Assembly: GCF_003441595.1 (NCBI RefSeq)
Contig: NZ_CP031848.1
Span: forward strand, 310,001 to 374,000
DNA: 64,000 nucleotides
Origin: Marinobacter sp. Arc7-DN-1
GTDB taxonomy: Bacteria > Pseudomonadota > Gammaproteobacteria > Pseudomonadales > Oleiphilaceae
Direction of reading: 5' to 3'
In this document: one piece after another, positions 42,818 through 52,941 of the stretch
Numbering within the stretch: the stretch's first letter is position 1
Layout of the letters: the number at the start of each line of letters is the position of its first letter
Translations under genes and position numbers: made by a program
The notes under the pieces: generated by a model
Told to the model about the DNA's origin: nothing
The model's input: only the letters and a program-made list of their open reading frames with translations
Database searches by the model: none

Positions 42818-44548
42818 ATGTCTTCCCCGGAACCCATCGTCGCCAAAGGCCTTGGCCGCCAATTCGGAGACAATGTTGTCATCGAGCCACTGGATGTTTC
42901 CGTTGATCGCGGCCAACGAGTGGGCATTGTCGGTGCTGATGGCGCTGGCAAGACGACGCTGTTACAGATGTTGGCTGGCATCCTGGACCCCACTGTGGGG
43001 GAATGCCGGGTCCTGGGCTTCGATACCCGTCGTGAGGCCAAGCAGGTTGCTGCCCGGATTGGCTATATGTCCCAGGGATTTACGCTTTACGATCGACTCA
43101 GCGTCAAGGAAAACCTGAGCTTTGCCGCTCGCATCCGGGATGTGCCCGACGAACTCTATCGGGAGCGTTCAGAAAGGTTGCTATCCATGTCGGGGCTTGG
43201 CCGCTTTACTGACAGGCCCGCCGCCAAACTGTCCGGTGGCATGCGGAAAAAGTTGTCGCTATGTACCAATCTGGTCCATGAACCGGAGCTGCTGATCCTT
43301 GACGAACCGGGGCTCGGCGTCGACCCCCTGTCCCGGCGCCATCTCTGGACCATGCTCGACCGCTTCCGGTCGCAGGGCCTGACCATGGTTGTGGCTACCT
43401 CCTACATGGACGAGGCGGAGCGCTGCGACAGGATACTGCTGCTGGAACAGGGCCGCGTTCTTGCGGATGGGTCGCTGGAAGAGCTGCTGAGGCCCGCCGC
43501 CGGAAGGGTGTTCACTGTAAATGCTGGAGATACCGGACGAGGCTTGCGGGAGTTGTCCGGCATCCTGGCTCAAATTGACAGCGTCCATTCAGTGCAGTGG
43601 TTGCCGGATCACCTGCGACTGGTGATGAACGCGGACATCGCTGAAAACCAGCTCGCCGAGTTATTGCCCGAGGGAACCCACCTGGCGGCGGCCGAGCCCC
43701 GGCTCGAGGATCTGTTTGTGCTGCGGACGGACAGGAGGGCCGGCGAGCAGCAGTTTCCGGAATTGGCCCGGCAAGACAGGGGAAAAGAGGAAGGGCTGGT
43801 GGCCACCGGCCTGAGCGTCCGCTTCGGACATTTCAAGGCCGTTGACCGGGTGAGTTTCGAGGCGCCATCTGGCGAACTGCTTGCGTTGCTGGGGCCCAAC
43901 GGGGCGGGCAAGACAACCCTGATCAGGGCCTTGTGCGGGCTGGTGGCCATCGATGAGGGCAACGCCCGGGTGGCCGGGGTGAGCTCCGGCGGGGGTAGCA
44001 CCGCATTGCGCCGGCAAATTGGTTATATGTCACAACGGTTTTCACTCTATCTGGAACTGACCCCCTGGGAGAATCTCCGCTTCTTTGCCAATGCCTACGG
44101 CCTGGCCGGAGGCGCGGCGCGGGCTGCGATCGACTGGGCCAGGGAAGTAACGGGGCTGACAGATATTCCCGACAAGCTCACCGGTGATCTTTCAAGTGCC
44201 TTGCGCCAGCGTCTGGCGCTGGCCTGCAGCCTGCTTCACCGGCCCCGGGTCTTGTTCCTTGATGAGCCCACCTCGGGTGTCGATCCCGTCGCCCGGTACC
44301 GTTTCTGGCGGGTTATCCGTGAGCTGGCCGCCAGCGGTATGACCGTGCTGGTCACTACCCACTACCTGGAGGAAGCGGCCTATTGTGATCGTTTGGCGTT
44401 AATGCTGGACGGGCGGCTGCTTGCACACGGTAGCCGATCATCGCTGAATCATTCGCTCGGCCTCGAAGCCGACGCCACGGTGGAGATGCTCTTCACGGCG
44501 GCCATAGAACAGGCGGGAACGGCCAATTCCCGGGCGTTGGGACCATGA
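42818..44548 (+). CDS. Tandem ABC ATPase (YbhF-like)
   Basis: 576 aa with two ATP-binding domains. The first has Walker A G-A-D-G-A-G-K-T-T (39-47), signature L-S-G-G-M (138-142) and Walker B with L-D-E-P (161-164). The second has G-P-N-G-A-G-K-T-T (359-367), a weak signature L-S-S-A-L (458-462) and L-D-E-P-T-S-G-V-D-P (481-490). The second signature lacks the usual S-G-G, so one ATP site may be non-canonical. It powers export through the two permeases encoded next. Confidence 0.9.
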   Translation: MSSPEPIVAKGLGRQFGDNVVIEPLDVSVDRGQRVGIVGADGAGKTTLLQMLAGILDPTVGECRVLGFDTRREAKQVAARIGYMSQGFTLYDRLSVKENLSFAARIRDVPDELYRERSERLLSMSGLGRFTDRPAAKLSGGMRKKLSLCTNLVHEPELLILDEPGLGVDPLSRRHLWTMLDRFRSQGLTMVVATSYMDEAERCDRILLLEQGRVLADGSLEELLRPAAGRVFTVNAGDTGRGLRELSGILAQIDSVHSVQWLPDHLRLVMNADIAENQLAELLPEGTHLAAAEPRLEDLFVLRTDRRAGEQQFPELARQDRGKEEGLVATGLSVRFGHFKAVDRVSFEAPSGELLALLGPNGAGKTTLIRALCGLVAIDEGNARVAGVSSGGGSTALRRQIGYMSQRFSLYLELTPWENLRFFANAYGLAGGAARAAIDWAREVTGLTDIPDKLTGDLSSALRQRLALACSLLHRPRVLFLDEPTSGVDPVARYRFWRVIRELAASGMTVLVTTHYLEEAAYCDRLALMLDGRLLAHGSRSSLNHSLGLEADATVEMLFTAAIEQAGTANSRALGP

Positions 44549-45639
44549 AGGCTCATCGGCTTGGAGCCCTCATCGTCAAGGAAAGTCGCGAGCTGATTCG
44601 CGACCCGGTTACCATTGCGTTGGCCGTGATCATGCCGCTGATCATGCTTTTTCTGTTCGGCTATGCGGTCAATCTGGATGTGGAACAGGTTGCCGTGGGC
44701 ATTTACGATCTGGACAACACGCCGGCAAGCCGCGACCTGTCAGCCCGTTTCGACAGCTCGCGGTATTTTCAATTAGAGCAGAAAACGACCGATCTCCGCG
44801 ATCTGGAGTCGGCACTGCAAAGCTCGACCATCAGCATGGGCGTGGTGATTCCAGCCGGCTTGGCCCGGCAACTGCTCAGAGGCGACGAGGCGCCTGTCCA
44901 GGTGATCGTGGACGGCGGCTATCCTGTTCTGGGTCGATTGGCATCGGCCTATGCCGAGGCGGTAATCGCAAATTTCCCCGCCCCGCGTCAGAGCGCCGTC
45001 CGGGTCCAGGCCAGGGTCTGGTTCAATCCCTCCCTGCGCAGCGTCAATTTCGTCATCCCCGGGTTATTTGCCGTGATCCTGATGGCGTTCCCACCCCTGC
45101 TGACCGCCCTGGCGATCGTGCGTGAGAAAGAGACCGGTACGATTGAGCAGATCTATGCATCGCCGGTCACCTCAACCGAGTTTGTTGTCGGCAAGCTGGT
45201 GCCCTACGGTCTGGTGGCTTTCCTGGAGATTCTTATGGTCATGGTGGTGGGGTTTGCCTGGTTTCAGGTCCCCATTGCCGGCAGCCCGATACTGCTGCTG
45301 ACGTCCGCTTTCGTTTATGTGCTGACCACGGTGGGTATCGGCCTGTTGGTCTCATCCCTGGTCCGTACCCAGTTGGCGGCCATGTTGATAACGCTGATTG
45401 TCACCTTGATGCCGTCGTTTTTGTTTTCCGGTTTTCTGTTCCCTCTGTTCACCATGCCTCTTGCCCTGCAACTGTATAGCTGGCTTTTCCCTGCCGGTTA
45501 TTTTATGGAAATCTCCCGGGGCATCGTACTGAAATCAGCCGGCCTTGAAGCCGTTCTGCCAAATCTGATGATGTTGATCGTCTATACGGTCCTGGTATTT
45601 GTCTTCGCGGCCTGGCGAATGAAGCAGAAGGTGGCCTGA
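44545..45639 (+). CDS. ABC-2 type permease (YbhS-like)
   Basis: 364 aa, overlapping the ATPase stop (ATGA). The first membrane segment is V-T-I-A-L-A-V-I-M-P-L-I-M-L-F-L-F-G-Y. A long periplasmic loop follows, then five C-terminal membrane segments with the conserved R-E-K-E-T-G-T-I-E-Q-I near residue 193. It forms the channel with the next gene product. Substrates of this YbhFSR-type system include drugs and cations in Escherichia coli; the substrate here is not known. Confidence 0.9.
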   Translation: MKAHRLGALIVKESRELIRDPVTIALAVIMPLIMLFLFGYAVNLDVEQVAVGIYDLDNTPASRDLSARFDSSRYFQLEQKTTDLRDLESALQSSTISMGVVIPAGLARQLLRGDEAPVQVIVDGGYPVLGRLASAYAEAVIANFPAPRQSAVRVQARVWFNPSLRSVNFVIPGLFAVILMAFPPLLTALAIVREKETGTIEQIYASPVTSTEFVVGKLVPYGLVAFLEILMVMVVGFAWFQVPIAGSPILLLTSAFVYVLTTVGIGLLVSSLVRTQLAAMLITLIVTLMPSFLFSGFLFPLFTMPLALQLYSWLFPAGYFMEISRGIVLKSAGLEAVLPNLMMLIVYTVLVFVFAAWRMKQKVA

Positions 45640-46742
45640 TGGGAATTGCCTTATTTGGTTTGTTGCGCAAGGAGCTCGTGCAGTTCTTTCGTGACCGGTT
45701 GATACTGACCCTGATACTTTGGCTTTACACCATTGAAGTCGTCATTTGTGCCGTTGCGCTCAGTTTTGATGTAAGCCACCTGCCCCTGGCGGTGGTGGAC
45801 GAGGATCGCAGCGCCTTGAGTCGCTCGTTGATCCAGAAATTTGCGGTGAGCGAAACCTTCGACCTGAAATTTCAGGAAACCCGTGTGGCAACCGCCACTG
45901 ACCTCCTGGAGAAAGGCGATGCCACCATGGTGTTGGTCGTTCCCGCCGGGTTCGAAGGTGCTCTTCTCGCTGGCAAGAGTGCTCAGCTCCAGTTGCTCCA
46001 GGACGGCACCAATTCCAACATTGCCGCCAATGCCGTCAATGATGCTCTGCAGATCGTCCAGCGCCAGGAGCGCGAAGCGCTCCCTGCTGCCGGGAAGAAG
46101 GGGGTCGCGGTACCCCTGATCCGTATCTGGTATAACCCCGATCTGACAACATCGGGTTTTATCGTGTTATCGATGATTGCTCTGGCCGGTATGATGGTGG
46201 GCGTTATTCACCCGGCCGCCTCTATTGTCCGGGAAAAGGAGCGAGGCACTATCGAGCAGCTGCTGGTGACGCCCATTTCCACCCTGGAACTGTTCCTGGC
46301 CAAGGTCACACCCACGCTGATCATGGGCGTACTGTCCATCTTTCCGAGTTTGGTGATTGTCAGAGTCTTTGATGTGCCCCTTCAGGGCAGTCTGCTTTTA
46401 TTTCTGGTGCTGACCGCCATCTTTTTGCTCAGTGCGATTGCGCTGGGCGTACTGATTGCCGCCTACAGCCGGACCCTTCAGCAGGCGTTGCTGCTCTCCT
46501 TTTTCGGACTTTTCCCGCTGATGTTCCTGTCGGGCAGTTTGACGCCGGTAGAAGCCATGCCGCCTTTCCTGCAAAGCCTCTCCCTGCTGAGTCCACTGCG
46601 TTATTACATGGATATCATCGTCGGTATTTTCCTCAAAGGCGCCGGCCTGGCGGTTCTCTGGGATGAGGCTCTCGCCTTGCTGGTAATCGGTGTCACGCTG
46701 TTTATTTTCTCCCTTTGGGTCTTTCGACGCCGGGTACAATGA
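45639..46742 (+). CDS. ABC-2 type permease (YbhR-like)
   Basis: 367 aa, starting one base within the previous stop (TGATG). It has the same architecture as the preceding permease: one N-terminal membrane helix, a periplasmic domain and a C-terminal membrane block with R-E-K-E-R-G-T-I-E-Q-L near residue 200. It is the last gene of the intact hlyD-ABC-permease-permease operon. The tight overlaps show that the four proteins are made together. Confidence 0.9.
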   Translation: MGIALFGLLRKELVQFFRDRLILTLILWLYTIEVVICAVALSFDVSHLPLAVVDEDRSALSRSLIQKFAVSETFDLKFQETRVATATDLLEKGDATMVLVVPAGFEGALLAGKSAQLQLLQDGTNSNIAANAVNDALQIVQRQEREALPAAGKKGVAVPLIRIWYNPDLTTSGFIVLSMIALAGMMVGVIHPAASIVREKERGTIEQLLVTPISTLELFLAKVTPTLIMGVLSIFPSLVIVRVFDVPLQGSLLLFLVLTAIFLLSAIALGVLIAAYSRTLQQALLLSFFGLFPLMFLSGSLTPVEAMPPFLQSLSLLSPLRYYMDIIVGIFLKGAGLAVLWDEALALLVIGVTLFIFSLWVFRRRVQ

Positions 46743-46904
46743 GATCGGTTGGGTGAGTGCCTGACGTTTGTCGCTACACGGCCAAGAGGATACGGCGCAT
46801 AGGCATCAGGATTACCGTGATTATTCATTTTCATCAGTAACCTGAATCAATGGGATGGACTCCTCCTCACCTCACCGGCATCTACGTGCCAAAATGGTGA
46901 GTGA

Positions 46905-47192
46905 TTTGGCGAGAGTCAGTGGGGCGATTTCATCCATGAACTCAACCATCATCCCTGTGTTGATTTTGCCGAGCGCAAACCGAACAACCAGCTGCATGTC
47001 GTCTACGATGGAACCCATTGGTCTCTTGACGAGTTAATGGAACTGATCAAAACCCACGGAGGCGGGTTGCAGGCCGGGTGGTGGACCCAGCGGAAACTGG
47101 CGTGGTGTCGGTTTACAGACGACAATGTTCGGGCCAACGCAAAACATGATCCGTTTTGCTGTTCCAAAATCCCACCTATGAAGCGTAAATAG
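46905..47192 (+). pseudogene. Fragment of an unrecognised gene, HMA-like part possible
   Basis: A 95-codon frame without a start reads D-F-I-H-E-L-N-H-H-P-C-V-D-F-A-E-R-K and L-H-V-V-Y-D-G-T-H-W-S-L-D-E-L-M-E-L-I. The second part has the spacing of a heavy-metal-associated domain without its metal cysteines. A stop lies just upstream, and related-looking codons continue in another frame before it. I do not assign a function. The rest of 46743-47215 shows nothing clear. Confidence 0.35.
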
Positions 47193-47215
47193 AAACGACA
47201 ATAACCGGAGGTTGA

Positions 47216-47843
47216 ATGAGCAGGGAGCAAGACAGAACCACTCGCTATCAGGAAGGCAGTCTCACCCTGCCAGGAACCGTCATGCTGGGTACCGGCGTCA
47301 TGATAGGCGCTGGTATTTTTGCGTTGACCGGACAGATGGCACAGATGACGGGCGTTCTGTTCCCCCTGGCGTTTCTGGCGGCCGCCGTGATCGTCAGCTT
47401 CAGTGCTTATTCCTACATCAAAATTTCCGATGCGTACCCGTCTGCGGGCGGTATCGGCATGTACTTACACAAGGCCTACGGAAACCGGCTGCCGACCGCA
47501 TTTAACGCCTTGCTGATGTACTTTTCCATGGTGATCGCCCAGAGTTTTCTGGCCCGCACGTTCGGCTCCTACACCATGCAGCTCTTCGGTGGCGACGAAA
47601 GCGGGCGAATGGTGCCCATTCTCGGGGTGTCACTGATCCTGGCAGCGTTTCTCATAAATCTGCTGGGTAACCGGATGATTCAGGGTGTGGCTTCCTTTAT
47701 CGGCGTCCTGAAAATCGGCGGCATACTGATTTTCGGGTTGGTGGGGGTATGGGTCGCCGACTCCATATCGGTTGACTTCTCGAATCCCGGAGAGGCCGGA
47801 ACTGTGGGCAACTTCCTTGGAGCAACCGCGCTCGGAATTCTAG
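47216..47843 (+). pseudogene. APC family amino-acid permease, 5' part
   Basis: ATG 47216 has GGAGG upstream. The first 209 codons carry APC-superfamily features: L-P-G-T-V-M-L-G-T-G-V-M-I-G-A-G-I-F-A-L near residue 18 and several membrane helices. IS5 is inserted in the codon after G-I-L. Removing the IS (47844-49008) and one CTAG copy joins ...G-I-L to A-F-K-G-F-T-T-I-T, giving one continuous permease of 451 aa. Confidence 0.88.
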
Positions 47844-49008
47844 GGAGACTCTGAATAAGTCTCAAAATCAGCGATAATACGGTCATCGTTAACTGCACAG
47901 GATTCGTTGCCACCATGGATCAGATCACCTTCTCCGAAGCCGAGTACCAGACCAAGAAGCGTAAAACCCGCCGCGAGATTTTTCTGGAACGGATGGACAA
48001 GCTGATTCCGTGGAAGCAGTTGGAGAAGAAGGTAGCCCTATATTACCCCAAGGGCCAGACTGGCCGGCCACCGTATCCGCTGCCGACCATGCTGCGAGTC
48101 CACTGCATGCAATTGTTCTATAACCTCAGTGATCCTGCCATGGAAGACGCATTGTATGAGATCGAATCCATGCGCCAGTTCGCCGGCCTGAAGCTGGACC
48201 GATTGCCGGACGAAACCACCATTCTCAAGTTTCGTCATTTCCTGGAGCGCCATGGCCTTGGCAAGGTGTTGTTCAAAGAGGTGAACAAGCACCTGGAGAA
48301 AAATGGTTTGATGCTGCGTGAAGGCAGCATTGTGGATGCTTCCATCATTTCTGCACCAAGCTCCACGAAGAATGAAAGCGGCCAGCGCGACCCTGAGATG
48401 CGACAAACCAGAAAAGGCAACCAGTGGTACTTTGGCATGAAGATGCATATCGGCGTGGACGATACGCTCGGCTTGATCCACAGCATCGATACCACCGCTG
48501 CCAATGTCCACGACATCGTGTCCGCCGGCAACCTTCTTCACGGTGACGAGCTGCGCGTGTTCGGTGATGCCGGTTATCTTGGCATTCAAAAGCGGGATGA
48601 GCATAAAGATCGCCAAAATGTATCCTGGTTCATTGCCAAGCGCCCCGGTTCTCGTAAAAAACTGGACGACCGAAAGCTAAAGGCCGAGAAGCTCAAAGCC
48701 AGCGCCCGGGCCAAAGTGGAACACCCATTCCGGTACATCAAGCAGGTCTTTGGCTATAGCAAAGTTCGCTATCGCGGCTTGGCCAAAAACAGTAACCGAT
48801 TGCACTTGCTGGCTGCGTTCAGCAACCTGCTGATGGGTGAAAAATACCTGCTGGCGTAGGGTCAGTGCGCCTGTTTTCCGCCAAAACGGCGGGAAATAGG
48901 CAAAAATCGAACAAAACAGAGGGTGATAACGCCAAAATCGCGCTTGAATGGCTTTTTTTCGAGTTGAAAAGCGATTCAGCGATAAATCAGGCGTTAATCA
49001 GACCCTCC
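47844..49008 (+). mobile_element. IS5 family insertion sequence
   Basis: Imperfect terminal inverted repeats GGGAGACTCTGAATAA (left) and TTAATCAGACCCTCC (right) bound the element, with CTAG repeated at 47840-47843 and 49009-49012. It carries one transposase gene on the plus strand and splits an APC permease. The transposase is intact, so the element may be active and recent. Confidence 0.88.
47915..48859 (+). CDS. IS5 family transposase
   Basis: 314 aa. The N-terminal region (K-T-R-R-E-I-F-L-E-R-M, G-R-P-P-Y-P-L-P-T-M-L-R-V-H) and the DDE core (G-S-I-V-D-A-S-I, D-A-G-Y-L-G near 213 and the catalytic Glu in V-E-H-P-F-R-Y-I-K) match the IS5 group. It is full length and in one frame. It cuts and pastes its own IS. 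Confidence 0.92.
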   Translation: MDQITFSEAEYQTKKRKTRREIFLERMDKLIPWKQLEKKVALYYPKGQTGRPPYPLPTMLRVHCMQLFYNLSDPAMEDALYEIESMRQFAGLKLDRLPDETTILKFRHFLERHGLGKVLFKEVNKHLEKNGLMLREGSIVDASIISAPSSTKNESGQRDPEMRQTRKGNQWYFGMKMHIGVDDTLGLIHSIDTTAANVHDIVSAGNLLHGDELRVFGDAGYLGIQKRDEHKDRQNVSWFIAKRPGSRKKLDDRKLKAEKLKASARAKVEHPFRYIKQVFGYSKVRYRGLAKNSNRLHLLAAFSNLLMGEKYLLA

Positions 49009-49012
49009 CTAG

Positions 49013-49740
49013 CTTTCAAGGGCTTCACCACCATTACCAACAGCGGCTCCGAAGTAATAGACCCCAAGCGGAACGTAGGACGGGCGATCATTATTTCCAT
49101 TGCAGCCTGCGTGGTGATCTATACGTTGGTTGGTTTTGCTGTTGCCAGCAACTTGTCCCTGGCCGAGATTATCGAGACACAGGACTACTCCCTTGCCGCC
49201 GCCGCCCGCCCGGCACTGGGGGAGTACGCCGTGTGGTTCACCGTTGCCATTGCCATGATGGCTACTGCCGGAGGCATTCTGGCCAGCATTTTTGCGGTCT
49301 CACGCATGCTGGCCATGCTGACGGAGATGAAGCTGGTCCCCCACCGGCATTTCGGCATGCCTGGCAGCATCCAGAAGCACACCCTGGTCTACACCGTGGT
49401 CCTGGGGCTGATCCTTACGGCCTTCTTCGACCTCTCCCGAATTGCAGCACTGGGGATCGTGTTCTACCTGATCATGGATATTGCCATCCATTGGGGTGTA
49501 CTTCGCTATCTACGCGAAGACGTGAAGGCCAGCGCCTGGGTGCCAGTCATGGCCATTTTGCTGGATTTGCTCGTTCTTGGGGGCTTTGTGTGGGTCAAGC
49601 TGAATACGGACCCGTTTGTCATCCGTGTTGCGGTGGCCACCATGATCGTTATTGCAGTGGCAGAGCAGATTTTTTTGAAAAAGTCCGAGAATTCCCGGCA
49701 ATCGGGAGATGAGGAATCTCATGCTCATGATCACCATTAA
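49013..49740 (+). pseudogene. APC family permease, 3' part
   Basis: This part continues the frame of 47216-47843 after the IS5 insertion. It reads A-F-K-G-F-T-T-I-T-N-S-G-S-E-V-I and further membrane helices (A-I-I-I-S-I-A-A-C-V-V-I-Y-T, W-F-T-V-A-I-A-M-M-A). The tail is rich in His and Asp (H-A-H-D-H-H), which could bind metal ions. The intact gene would have been an amino-acid or polyamine carrier. Precise excision of the IS would restore it. Confidence 0.85.
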
Positions 49741-49767
49741 CCGGCATTCGACGTGGAGGGCAGTGCT

Positions 49768-49995
49768 ATGATGGAAGGTAATATGTTTGGCAACACCATG
49801 TGGGCAGGGCACTGGCTGTGGATGCTGGTGATTGCCATTGTAGTTGTGATTCCGGCCTGGCGTATTTGCCAGCGTACCGGGTATCCGGGCTGGATGGGCA
49901 TCCTGATACTGATTCCCATCGTCAATCTCGTATTACTTTATTTCATTGCGTTCAGTGACTGGCCAAGCAACAGAAACAATGACGGGAGATCTTGA
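49768..49995 (+). CDS. Small two-helix membrane protein
   Basis: 75 aa. The ATG at 49768 is preceded by GGAGGG. Two hydrophobic helices are visible (W-L-W-M-L-V-I-A-I-V-V-V-I-P-A-W near 18-33 and M-G-I-L-I-L-I-P-I-V-N-L-V-L-L-Y near 43-58), with the pattern R-x-x-x-R-T-G-Y-P-G-W-M-G between them. Its stop overlaps the first ATG of the copper ATPase (TGATG), so the two were co-translated. Similar small proteins sit beside copper-export genes in my memory. The function is unknown. Confidence 0.65.
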   Translation: MMEGNMFGNTMWAGHWLWMLVIAIVVVIPAWRICQRTGYPGWMGILILIPIVNLVLLYFIAFSDWPSNRNNDGRS

Positions 49996-52482
49996 TGAAC
50001 AGTACGAAAACATAGGCACCGCAAAGGCAAAGGGACCTTGAGCTGATTGTGCCGGGAATGGGGTCAGACCACTGCGCCGGCATTATCAACAAAACGATTG
50101 GCCGCTTGGACGGAATCGACCAGATAGAGACTAACATTGCCAAACATAAGGTGAGTGTTCGCTCCCTTGCGTCGGGGCCTGACGGGGAAGCCTTAAAACA
50201 CGCTGTGGAGGGTGCCGGTTACGATGTGGCCTCCGTGAGGGAAGTGGGTGGCAGGACTTTCAGGGTCACGGTACCCGGAATGGGGTCCGACCATTGTGCG
50301 GGTATTATCAAGAGTACCCTTGCGCGACACGACGGCGTGCAGACGACGTCAACCAACATAGCCAATCACACAGTGAGCGTGGTGGTCGGCTCGGATGGGC
50401 CGACAGAAAATGAGCTGAAAGAGCTGATAGAGGGCGCCGGATATGATGTTGCTGCTGTCGCTCTTGAGGGAGATGCCAGTCAGGAGGAGGACTCGGCCGT
50501 TGAAGAGGCCTATCTGAAGCTTGCATTACGCAGGTTCTGGATCGCTGCGGTACCGACAACACTGATCATGGTGTTGATGATGTTTCATATGTTCTGGCAG
50601 CCCATTCCGGGGTATCTGGCTATTATTGCAGTGCTCGGCTTCCCGGTAGTGTTTCTTTATGGCGGTGCCGCTACCCACAAGGCTTCCTGGCGTTCACTGA
50701 AGAATGGCACCTTCAACATGGATGTGCTCATTTCCATGGGCAGCCTTCCCCCCTACCTGATTGGTCTGGTGGGCTTTGTCTATCCGATGACCTCTTTCAT
50801 CGAAATGGCCGTTACCATCATGACCTTCCATATGCTTGGTCGGTACCTGGAAGCAAAAGCCAAGGGCAAGGCCTCGGAGGCCATCCGGAAATTGCTCACC
50901 CTCGGCGCTAAGACCGCGCGCGTGGAACGGGAAGGGGAAGAGGTCGAAATTCCCGTGAAGGATTTGGCTCCAGGCGACATCATGATTGTCCGGCCCGGTG
51001 ACAAGGTGCCCACTGATGGTGAAGTGGTGGATGGTGAGAGTCATCTGGATGAATCCATTGCCACTGGCGAGTCTGTCCCGGTATACAAAAGCACGGGAGA
51101 CACGGTTATTGGTGCCACCATTAGCAAGGAAGGTCGCCTGAGAGTCAAGGCTACCCGTGTTGGTGGTGATACCTTCCTGGCCCAGGTGGTGAAACTGATC
51201 GACGAGGCTCAGGGCTCCAGGGTGCCAATCCAGGAGTTTGCTGACCGCATGACCGGTCGCTTCGTGCCGCTGGTTCTTGTTATTGCCCTGGGCAGTCTTG
51301 TGGTCTGGCTGTTTGCAGGCGATACACTCCGACCAATCCTTGAATGGGGCGCCGCTTTCCTGCCGTGGGTGGACCCGACGGCGGCCACGCCGGTGCTGGC
51401 TATCCTGGCGGCTATTGCTGTGCTGGTAATTGCCTGCCCCTGTGCATTGGGGTTGGCAACGCCGACTGCGCTGATGGTGGGTTCGGGCGTCGGCGCCGAG
51501 CGGGGCATCCTGATTCGCTCTGGAGAGGCCATTCAGACCTTCAAGGACGTCAAGGTAATGGTCCTCGATAAAACAGGCACCATTACCAGGGGTGAGCCGA
51601 AGCTTACCGATGTAGTACCCGCCGCCGGCGTTTCGGAGACCGAGCTGCTGGAGCTTGCCACCGCGGTAGAAAATGCGTCTGAGCATCCCATCGCCCGTGC
51701 CATTGTGGACGGTGCCCGGGAACGTTGTTGATTTCCGCTCCACCGGCGCCAGAGGTGTTTCGGGAAGGGTCGGTGAGAGCACCGTGCTGATTGGTAACCG
51801 CCTCCTGCTGGAAGAGCAGGGCGTTAATGGGCTGGATGCCTTGGACAAGAGTCTTTCCGACCTTGAGGATCAGGGCAGAACCGCCGTTATTGTTGCCCGT
51901 GATGGCGAGGCCTACGGCATTGTCGCGGTAGCCGACACGCTCAAGGACGAATCGGTGGCCGCCATTCGGGCCATGCACGAGCAAGGACTGTATGTTGTGA
52001 TGATTACTGGTGACAACGAGCGTGCAGCCAACGCCGTTGCCCGTGAAGTGGGCATTGACGAGGTTCGCGCCGGGGTGTTGCCGGAAGGCAAGGTGGATGC
52101 CATTCGGGAACTGCAGGAAAAGTACGGCAATCATGTTGCCATGGTGGGTGATGGCATTAACGACGCCCCGGCACTCAAACAGGCTAACGTAGGCATTGCC
52201 ATAGGCGCTGGTGCGGATGTGGCTATCGAAGCTGCTGACGTTACCCTGGTCCGTGGCGAATTATCTGGTGTTGTTGACGCCATGGTGCTGTCACGTGCGA
52301 CCTTCAAAAAGATCGTTGAGAACCTCCTATGGGCCAGTGGATACAACGCTGCGGCTATTCCTATAGCTGCGGCGGGGCTGCTGCACCCGATGATTGGTGT
52401 AGTGGCGATGACTGTCAGCTCGCTCTCGGTCATTGGTAACTCAATGTTACTGCGTCGGCGTTACGAGAAGGATCACCGGTAG
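49995..52482 (+). pseudogene. CopA-type P1B ATPase with amber codon and frameshift
   Basis: ATG 49995 begins MNSTKT and meets TAG at 50013-50015. The same frame then runs from A-P-Q-R-Q-R to 51731. Two heavy-metal domains carry G-M-G-S-D-H-C in place of the usual G-M-x-C-x-x-C. The ATPase core has T-G-E-S, C-P-C-A-L-G (metal-transport site) and D-K-T-G-T. After D-G-A-R-E-R a stop occurs at 51729, and the rest (V-V-D-F-R-S-T-G-A-R-G-V-S-G, G-D-G-I-N-D-A-P) continues in the +1 frame to 52482. A short deletion near 51720 explains this. A downstream GTG at 50049 could still start a truncated product, but it would lack half the ATP domain. Confidence 0.85.
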
Positions 52483-52561
52483 GCCGGATGAGCCCTAGAA
52501 AAACGGCCTGGCCGGTAGGGAGTCCGCCGGCTGGCCTTTGCAATGGCTTGGAATGTCAGTG

Positions 52562-52780
52562 ATGGACCAGTCGATCAGTCACGGAGGGGCTTGGGGTATC
52601 GCGATTATTTTTATCGTGCTGGTATCCTGGTTTTTCTATCGTTATTTTGCACCTAGAAGTTGGCGCGAGTGGGCGGGCGCCGGGGTGGTACAGGCCTTTA
52701 TCATCGCTCTGTATGCCGAGATGTACGGCTTCCCGCTCACCATTTACCTGCTAGGAGTCTGCGCGGCAGAAACGTTTTGA
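52562..52780 (+). pseudogene. Isoprenylcysteine methyltransferase-like protein, truncated
   Basis: 72 codons. The sequence A-W-G-I-A-I-I-F-I-V-L-V-S-W-F-F, W-R-E-W-A-G-A-G and F-I-I-A-L-Y-A-E-M-Y-G-F-P-L-T-I-Y-L-L matches the N-terminal membrane region of ICMT-like proteins that often lie near metal-resistance genes. It ends after V-C-A-A-E-T-F, so the catalytic C-terminal half is missing. The start is uncertain (ATG at 52553 or 52562, or TTG at 52538). Confidence 0.65.
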
Positions 52781-52941
52781 GCCCTCGTTTCCGCCAGACC
52801 GGATCATTGTCTGGCCGGAAGGAGTGTTCGCGATATCGGATCGGCTCCATCATCGCTTTCGATCCAGCCAGTTAACCGGTTAAAAGGGGCATCGCAGGGC
52901 CCCAGCTGTACCTACCGTGAGCCAAAGGCTGCCTCAGCGAC

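Noticed and set aside
41561..42916. A 451-codon minus-strand frame opposite the HlyD gene
   Set aside because: It is a shadow of the HlyD and MBL genes, whose motifs and operon spacing are clear.
50694..51848. A 384-codon minus-strand frame opposite the copper ATPase
   Set aside because: The plus strand carries the P-type ATPase motifs in the same stretch, so the minus frame is a shadow.
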